Origin: Kiritimatiellia bacterium
GTDB lineage: Bacteria > Verrucomicrobiota > Kiritimatiellia > RFP12 > UBA1067
Assembly (NCBI GenBank): GCA_024405255.1
Contig: JAKSOY010000069.1
Location: 1-18,984, forward strand
Reading direction: 5' to 3'
DNA length: 18,984 nucleotides
Under the pieces are notes generated by a model. The model was not told the DNA's origin, made no database searches, and saw nothing but the letters and a program-made list of their open reading frames with translations. Each line of letters begins with the position of its first letter. Position 1 is the first letter of the stretch. The position numbers and the translations under genes are program-made. This document shows, one piece after another, positions 14,378 to 18,984 of the stretch.

Positions 14378-14466
14378 TCATATATATTTGTGCAAAGTTG
14401 CCCACCGACATCGCCGTACACAATTCCCATCATACCAATTAACAGTAACATCAATCGACATTTCAT
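14368..14466 (-). pseudogene. 32-codon signal-peptide ORF, probable broken 5' end of the T2 gene
   Basis: An ATG at 14466 with a strong GGGAGG site, overlapping the stop of the 465-aa gene, starts MKCRLMLLLIGMMGIVYGDV and ends GGQLCTNIYEIA, then TAA. This is a convincing signal peptide with almost no mature protein. The tail T2 begins in another frame and overlaps it by ten bases. The simplest reading is a small exported gene disrupted by an indel or an internal deletion. A genuine 32-aa secreted peptide cannot be excluded. Confidence 0.45.
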
Positions 14467-14470
14467 TCTT

Positions 14471-15868
14471 CTACCTCCCGAGGCTTATTGTAACCAATCC
14501 GTCATCCGGACCACCACGTGCGGAATAGTGACGATAGGCCTTGATCAAATTCGACAACATCCATCGCTTTCTCCAGAGGTCGCATTGACGCTGACTCAAT
14601 TGGTCCAATTGAGTCCAGTCGTCATTCGCGGGGTTCCCGTTTGAAATTTGGTGTTGCCTCATTTTGATTTGTTCGATCTCATCCCCGACAAGTTTCGACA
14701 TCTTCTCAATTCCGTCCAACTTACGCTGGCATCTTTCAAGTGCTTGAACATAACACTCTTTCCGACGTTGCAGGAACGCGCGGACTACCTCATCGTCGCC
14801 TGTCAATTTTCGCCATCCCTTTACCAATGCATTCGAGACCTCGTAAGAACAAACGAGGCAATTGAACTCCTGAAAGGCGGAATCGTATTCATGCGTCAGG
14901 GGGGCAAGTCGCGCCTCCGTTTCTCGAAGAAGGGTTGGCCAGTCGGATCTTGGAACAGAACAGAACATCCATTCGATTTCACGATACTGTCCCAAGATTC
15001 GATCGACATGGTTCGTATAGTCGACAAAAGGATAGCGAGGACATTCTGCAATCCGACTCCGGGGAGCCGAACGAACAAGAAGATCAATGTGTTTTAGGAA
15101 AATGGCCGCAGAGACTCCTTCGTGGAGGCGTGACACTCTCGGCAAACGAAGATGTCCACCAAACCTTCTTGACTGGTAGCGACGAAACACATCTCCATTA
15201 GCCAGACCGCGTCCACCCTGGCCGACATCCCAACGGGCATAGGCATCCTTCAAGCATTCCAAGCAGTAAAGCCGTTGTTGCAGATTCTCGCCATATTCAC
15301 GTGAATTCTCCATTGCTTTGCGTTCGAATTCCGTCAGGCGGTTCCGCGGCACGATCGCAAGACGAAAATTGAGGACAATCTGCTCTAGCTCGCGTCTTTT
15401 CCGTTCTTCCGTCAACACACCCATTTCCCTTCGGCAACGTTCAGCTTCCTCGGCACACCGTTTGGCCTGATGGTCCCAGAGCGCAAAAACTCTTTCCTCG
15501 TCCCCGCCCGTTTCCCACAGAACGCCGGCCAGCGCGTCCAATATCACACTTGACAACCGATAGTAGGCCACCTCCGACATTCCATCATCACGCAGGACCA
15601 TTTGTTCAAGGGTTCGATTCTCCACCCAGGCAGACAGCGAGTTCCGTTCTGCGACATTCGTCACCGCCAGCAGATTCGTCCGAACACACTGAAATGCCTC
15701 ATGGTCTTCATCCAAACAGGCATGGGCGGAGCGATTGGTCAAAGCACACATCCAAAGTCCTTCCATTTGAGTTCGCGCCTGTACCGATTCCTGAGAACAT
15801 TCTCCATTCCCACATACGGCAAAATACACCATGAAGATCGCAACAGAAAACAAAACCTGAACTCTCAT
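14471..15868 (-). CDS. 465-aa exported, mostly helical hypothetical protein
   Basis: The protein has a signal peptide (MRVQVLFSVAIFMVYFAVCG), a likely cleavage near residues 19-23, then a long helix-rich mature chain with many Cys, Arg and Glu residues. The start at 15868 is chosen because GAGGTG lies upstream and the ATG forms an ATGA overlap with the stop of the tail remnant T3; a longer frame to 15907 lacks a site. Parts resemble the neighbouring 253-aa protein: LEQIVLNFRLAIVPRNRLTE followed by FERKAMENS aligns with ADQIVLVFRFAAKMEKERKR followed by LGDLEVGNS. The second half (about 290-450) looks like a separate helical module. No catalytic motif is visible and I recognise no known family. 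It lies in the low-GC array of exported proteins. Confidence 0.7.
   Translation of the reverse strand: MRVQVLFSVAIFMVYFAVCGNGECSQESVQARTQMEGLWMCALTNRSAHACLDEDHEAFQCVRTNLLAVTNVAERNSLSAWVENRTLEQMVLRDDGMSEVAYYRLSSVILDALAGVLWETGGDEERVFALWDHQAKRCAEEAERCRREMGVLTEERKRRELEQIVLNFRLAIVPRNRLTEFERKAMENSREYGENLQQRLYCLECLKDAYARWDVGQGGRGLANGDVFRRYQSRRFGGHLRLPRVSRLHEGVSAAIFLKHIDLLVRSAPRSRIAECPRYPFVDYTNHVDRILGQYREIEWMFCSVPRSDWPTLLRETEARLAPLTHEYDSAFQEFNCLVCSYEVSNALVKGWRKLTGDDEVVRAFLQRRKECYVQALERCQRKLDGIEKMSKLVGDEIEQIKMRQHQISNGNPANDDWTQLDQLSQRQCDLWRKRWMLSNLIKAYRHYSARGGPDDGLVTISLGR
14593..14615. repeat. 23-bp near-perfect palindrome inside the 465-aa gene
   Basis: An 11-bp inverted repeat GACTCAATTGG / CCAATTGAGTC surrounds a single central base. 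It encodes TQLDQLSQ, so it may be a by-product of repeated codons. No second copy was seen. Confidence 0.5.
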
Positions 15869-15951
15869 AACAACACCTCGTCTTCTTGATTCAGTTCTTC
15901 CAACCATCTGACAATATCCTGTTGTACATTACGTTCCTCTTCATTCTCCTT
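15865..15951 (-). pseudogene. Detached tail T3 of a small exported protein
   Basis: A 28-codon open stretch preceded by an in-frame TAG (15952-15954) reads KENEEERNVQQDIVRWLEEL then NQEDEVLL and stop. It aligns with the end of tail T2 (QERDLQEDLKRFLKEVDTEE), sharing the spacing of ER, Q, D, R, L and E. Residues before the TAG (RVAVAASTDVGV) may continue the similarity to REAVLPTEPDN of T2, which suggests a decayed gene end. Its stop overlaps the start of the 465-aa gene as ATGA. The region 15952-16057 holds no other clear gene; a 56-aa overlapping frame exists and is discussed separately. Confidence 0.4.
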
Positions 15952-16057
15952 CTAGACGCCGACATCAGTTGATGCCGCAACAGCCACACGCCAGTTGTAA
16001 TGAGCACATTCGTGTTGGCTCGAGTACATATAACGCCGTTCACTCCAGCAGTCGAGA

Positions 16058-16819
16058 TCATTTCCCCGACTGTTTCTTTTCCAGCGATGACCGGATAAAC
16101 GCCCTCATCATTTTGCGAGCCGCCTCGTCTTGCTTTTTACCAAACTCCCAACGGTCCGCCAAAATCTTTTCATGGTCTCGGACCGGACGTCCCGCCGTCT
16201 TTTCAAAGACCTCCCTGACCTGCTGTTTTTCGGCCGACGGCGGTCCCTTCAGGAAATACCAGACCATCACTTCAAGACTGTCGACCAGACGACCAGAGTT
16301 GCCAACCTCTAAATCGCCCAGGCGCTTTCGCTCCTTCTCCATCTTGGCGGCGAATCTGAAGACCAGAACGATCTGGTCGGCCACCTTCCAGCCATGCCTC
16401 CACGTCTCTTGGTAGAGCATGTCGCCGATGTCGACAATTGCCCGATGCCGCCACAGCAAGATTCTCCGGGGTTCGTCCTCTTTACAGTCGGCGCCCATGG
16501 TGATCGGACGTGTGGTCCAGTGTTCCAAAGGGAACTTTGGCCCCACCTCGAAAGACGACGAAAGAACCGCGTCCACGAATTTGTTGAAATAGTACGTCCG
16601 CTTGGACGCCTCGGGAAGCTTTCGGATACCTTCGAGAACGGATTTTGACAACACGTAGACATTATGATTCTCCGACTCCCATTCCCGCGTCCAGGACGCG
16701 ATCTCGGATTTCACCTTCCTTTCCTCCGGTGAAATGTCCGTCAGACCGATCATATTGCAGGCCCCCGCAAACAAAAGCGCAAGCGGCAGGGCGACGTAGA
16801 GCATCTTCTTCTTTTCCAT
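16058..16819 (-). CDS. 253-aa putative lipoprotein, paralogue of the 465-aa protein
   Basis: The N terminus MEKKKMLYVALPLALLFAGA followed by CNMIG is a lipoprotein-like signal with Cys at residue 21; the box AGA-C lacks the usual Leu, so lipidation is not certain. The mature part is helical and charged. A stretch near 115-175 (RRILLWRHRAIVDIGDMLYQ, then QIVLVFRFAAKMEKERKR) resembles the first half of the 465-aa protein. AGAGGAG lies 6 bases before the ATG and touches the stop of the tail remnant upstream. The family is not recognised. If this locus encodes a peptidoglycan-acting toxin, a periplasmic lipoprotein would fit an immunity or binding role, but that is inference. Confidence 0.7.
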   Translation of the reverse strand: MEKKKMLYVALPLALLFAGACNMIGLTDISPEERKVKSEIASWTREWESENHNVYVLSKSVLEGIRKLPEASKRTYYFNKFVDAVLSSSFEVGPKFPLEHWTTRPITMGADCKEDEPRRILLWRHRAIVDIGDMLYQETWRHGWKVADQIVLVFRFAAKMEKERKRLGDLEVGNSGRLVDSLEVMVWYFLKGPPSAEKQQVREVFEKTAGRPVRDHEKILADRWEFGKKQDEAARKMMRAFIRSSLEKKQSGK

Positions 16820-16827
16820 GACAGACT

Positions 16828-16990
16828 CCTCTCATTCTTCTTGTTGGTTCGTTTGCGAAGGGAAGAAGCCCGGCGTCCCGTCCGTGAAGATCCGTCCGTC
16901 AAACTTCCGCTCGGACGAATGGCCGAGCTTTTCGACCTTGTAGTCCCCGTTCGCACTGATCGTAAATATCTGCTGGGTCTCGCAGAAGAC
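16828..16990 (-). repeat. Repeat copy B, tail block (163 bp)
   Basis: This is the left block of the expanded copy, matching 13629-13791 with 3 mismatches and no gap. In frame with copy A it encodes ETQQIFTISANGDYKVEKLG, continues to TNQQEE and ends at a TGA at 16832-16834. It has no start codon of its own: stops lie shortly upstream in that frame. It is therefore the 3' end of a gene separated from its leader by the body of the 217-aa gene. Confidence 0.85.
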
Positions 16991-17019
16991 TACAACTGTC
17001 CAAGATCACATTCAACATT

Positions 17020-17673
17020 TTACGGTTGGCCTCCATCGGCCGCTTCCTGCAAATTTAGGCGTTTCGTTTCACCCGACAAAATTCGATTACACCTAAGAAC
17101 ATCGTTCGAACGATTCTCTTCTGCAAATATCGCCGAAATGCGAACAAGAAGATTGCTCACCCCCCCTTGGTCATAGGAATTGACAAAATACCTTTCCATA
17201 GGCGTCCCATAAGGGCTTACCAAAAAACTAAGAACAAAGCAACGGGAATCACCAGTTCCCACACCCGTAGACTCGTAAACAGAAAGAATCCGATCCGTAA
17301 AATTCGTGAAAGTCATACAACCAGAACAACCAACTGCGCTCAAAACCGTGAAACGAACACATTCATTCGTAGCGTATGACCTCCATGAATTGGCTATGTT
17401 CGCGGCATTATTCGAAACGACGAGACATAGATTCGAAAAGGCAACCAACTCCGAGCCTTCCAATTCATTGAAAACTCCACCACCTCGGACATCTAGGAAT
17501 CGTCGAAAAATCATTTCATCGTCTGCAGAGGAATCGCCTCCTACATAAACCGCCCTGACCTTTTCAAACACATTGCTGCGTACAGAATTCCCATCTGCAA
17601 CACTGCCGCAAAGCGATCCTGCCAGCACGCCAAGGCCGACGGCCATCATTCCAAGTCTATTTCTCATTTTCAT
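17020..17673 (-). CDS. 217-aa exported protein coupled to the papain-like protein; candidate immunity
   Basis: The start is the ATG at 17673 with GGAGG five to six bases upstream; it overlaps the last 17 bases of the preceding gene. Residues 1-42 (MKMRNRLGMMAVGLGVLAGS to VFEKVRAV) form a signal peptide and short mature segment shared with the 93-aa protein. From residue 43 (YVGGDSSADDEMIFRRFLDV onward) the sequence is unique: about 175 residues, with Cys pairs such as CSGC and no catalytic motif I can see. It ends 29 bases before the repeated tail block resumes. Position directly after a C-terminal cell-wall-hydrolase-like domain, translational overlap and export are what an immunity protein to a periplasmic toxin would show. 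This role is inferred, and the family is not recognised. Confidence 0.65.
   Translation of the reverse strand: MKMRNRLGMMAVGLGVLAGSLCGSVADGNSVRSNVFEKVRAVYVGGDSSADDEMIFRRFLDVRGGGVFNELEGSELVAFSNLCLVVSNNAANIANSWRSYATNECVRFTVLSAVGCSGCMTFTNFTDRILSVYESTGVGTGDSRCFVLSFLVSPYGTPMERYFVNSYDQGGVSNLLVRISAIFAEENRSNDVLRCNRILSGETKRLNLQEAADGGQP
17549..17672 (-). repeat. Repeat copy B, leader block (124 bp)
   Basis: This is the right block of the expanded copy, matching 13790-13913 with 2 mismatches and no gap. It encodes the signal-peptide leader of the 217-aa protein. Similarity stops exactly around the start codon: upstream sequence differs completely between the copies (GGAGG site here, none at copy A). 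Confidence 0.85.
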
Positions 17674-18984
17674 TTTCTTCCTCCGTAGGACGGTTATATC
17701 CACATCTACTGTCGAGCATTTTTCGAGCATAACGTGTAACTGCAAACGGTCGCGCACTGATCGTCCATCCGTCATAGTCAACAATTCCCACATGTCCTGA
17801 ACCTTGGGCATTCGGGAAACCAACCACAAATCCAGGCTCAGGATAGACATCGCGTCCCAGAAATTCCCAACCTTGAATCACGACATCACCATTGGCCCAG
17901 TCATTTGCAAGCGGAGGAAAATAATTTCCAGAAATCGCGCCTTGGACTGGATTGCGTGGTCGTATCGTAGCCCCCGCCTCAATGGCCATGTCAGCCACAA
18001 AAGCATTGCATTTCCATCGGTCTGCGGGTATAGCTGCAAAACCGTTACGCGCTGGTAAAAAGGCCGCATAGGCATAAGCAGTTGACTCCATTTGATCAAG
18101 TGCCGATTTCCGAATTTTCAAAAGAAGAGATGTCGACGCAACTCCAAAATGATTCCGCATTCCTGCCTTGTTCGGGCCAATGAATTCACGTCCTGCATTA
18201 GACCATCGTTCATCAACTTGATGAACATATTCAACTTGGTTGGACTGCGTTCCACAAACCAAACGTGCACGAAGAGCAAATATCCCCGATTCAGGTGTCG
18301 GCACTATCACATTCCTCTCCCCTTGAATGACACAAATCCATGGATCATAAATGTTTTGCCGTTTTCGCCGCGCCGTATGCCATTCAACCCTAACCCCTTC
18401 AACTGAGGGATTGAGAACGACTGCTACCGGCACTCCAGTTCCTTTAAGGACCGCCATCCCAGTCACAGGAGCCGTCGGCAATTCAACTCGTTGTGTCGAA
18501 ACAACTGTAGTCGTCGCCTCGTCCCGAAGCCCGTCAAAGGCGCAACAGACACGTACATCCCCTTCTTCTTCACTAGGCACTACTCCGTCAATCACAAACG
18601 AACATGACCATGCAAGAACATTTGAAAGCGGCATCCTTCTGTCGGCACCAACGGGTAAAATGACCTTTTCAGAGCCATGCTCTATCCAGATACGCAACTC
18701 GCCACTACGGCGGCTGGACAATTCAAGGGAAACAGTCGCCATCGCAGATCGGCTACCAGGCATCCACGAATCTTTGACCAAAAGAACGGGCGGAATATCT
18801 ATCGACAACCGGTCAACCACAGATGGGATTTCCGAGTCAACCGAATGGGCAACTTCAATTCCACAATGGCAAACGCCGCCCGTCACGGCGAAGAGGGCGT
18901 GTTCCATGTTGAACGCCCCCACGGCGAGACAGTTTCCGCCGCAGGTACAGGACGGCGAACAGCCGAAGGTGACCGTCGTGCCAT
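17657..18984 (-). CDS. C-terminal part of a large protein ending in a papain-like NlpC/P60-CHAP-type domain
   Basis: The frame is open to the right edge, so the gene's 5' end lies outside; a GTG at 18922 is not a convincing start. The visible part is about 441 residues. It begins with a Cys-rich stretch (GCSPSCTCGGNCLAVGAF, then LFAVTGGVCHCG) that could bind metal. Beta-rich segments follow, with repeated Val/Arg-rich strands. The last 150 residues look like a papain-fold hydrolase: RWKCNAFVADMAIEAGA carries the probable catalytic Cys (codon 18008-18010) and QGSGHVGIVDYDG the His (codon 17792-17794). NlpC/P60 and CHAP domains cut peptidoglycan peptides. A C-terminal domain of this type on a large protein, followed by an overlapping exported gene, resembles toxin-immunity pairs. 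A secreted cell-wall enzyme without toxin role is the alternative. Confidence 0.7.
   Translation of the reverse strand, partial: GTTVTFGCSPSCTCGGNCLAVGAFNMEHALFAVTGGVCHCGIEVAHSVDSEIPSVVDRLSIDIPPVLLVKDSWMPGSRSAMATVSLELSSRRSGELRIWIEHGSEKVILPVGADRRMPLSNVLAWSCSFVIDGVVPSEEEGDVRVCCAFDGLRDEATTTVVSTQRVELPTAPVTGMAVLKGTGVPVAVVLNPSVEGVRVEWHTARRKRQNIYDPWICVIQGERNVIVPTPESGIFALRARLVCGTQSNQVEYVHQVDERWSNAGREFIGPNKAGMRNHFGVASTSLLLKIRKSALDQMESTAYAYAAFLPARNGFAAIPADRWKCNAFVADMAIEAGATIRPRNPVQGAISGNYFPPLANDWANGDVVIQGWEFLGRDVYPEPGFVVGFPNAQGSGHVGIVDYDGWTISARPFAVTRYARKMLDSRCGYNRPTEEENENEK

Noticed and set aside
16991..17548. Possible insertion sequence or integron cassette at the 558-bp inserted segment
   Set aside because: No transposase, no terminal inverted repeats and no integron-type attachment site were seen at the ends; only an AC dinucleotide is duplicated.
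17674..17850. A 59-codon N-terminal extension of the 217-aa protein
   Set aside because: It lies inside the end of the preceding gene, has no ribosome site, and would bury the signal peptide; the ATG at 17673 has GGAGG upstream.

Overview
The window looks like a chromosomal segment from an uncultured bacterium of the PVC group. Kiritimatiellota, Lentisphaerota or Verrucomicrobiota is my best guess. This is inferred from the mix of a secreted Gfo/Idh/MocA oxidoreductase, a HEAT plus FG-GAP secreted protein, a GH127-type glycosidase and an MtaA/CmuA-like UroD protein. No rRNA or marker gene is present to prove it, and I found no tRNA, CRISPR array or transposase.

Left part (1-13.5 kb) is GC-rich and orderly. 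The start of an unidentified minus-strand gene runs off the left edge. Opposite it lies a POT-family peptide transporter (297-1625, plus). Both have a -10 box so close to the ATG that leaderless mRNAs are likely. A strong hairpin at 1653-1683 separates the transporter from the convergent minus-strand operon htpX - ExuT-like MFS transporter - UroD-family protein, in which stops, ribosome sites and starts overlap. Further right, also on minus, is a second operon read from 13444 down to 5330: Tat-exported oxidoreductase, HEAT/FG-GAP protein, secreted endonuclease/exonuclease/phosphatase-fold protein, secreted GH127-type beta-L-arabinofuranosidase and a MATE exporter. It looks like a plant-glycan or arabinose-glycoside utilisation cluster with a candidate promoter and palindromic operator at 13475-13505.

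Right part (13.5-19 kb) is visibly poorer in GC, all on minus, and made of unrecognised, mostly exported proteins, broken genes and repeats. It starts beyond the right edge with the 3' end of a large protein whose C terminus has a papain-like NlpC/P60-CHAP-type fold (Cys codon 18008-18010, His codon 17792-17794). Its stop overlaps the start of a small exported protein. Downstream come a putative lipoprotein (253 aa), a related exported protein (465 aa), a 102-aa exported protein carrying a 10-base C tract, a 93-aa chimera and finally an orphan HNH-nuclease-like C-terminal fragment. Between them lie the detached 3' ends of small exported genes.

The arrangement resembles a polymorphic-toxin locus: a toxin-like C-terminal domain, a coupled candidate periplasmic immunity gene, then a graveyard of displaced cassettes. 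The clearest direct evidence of cassette reshuffling is that 13604-13913 is a colinear, collapsed copy of 16507-17672, with 560 bp and 296 bp missing. The toxin/immunity reading is inference; the mosaic repeat structure is seen directly.
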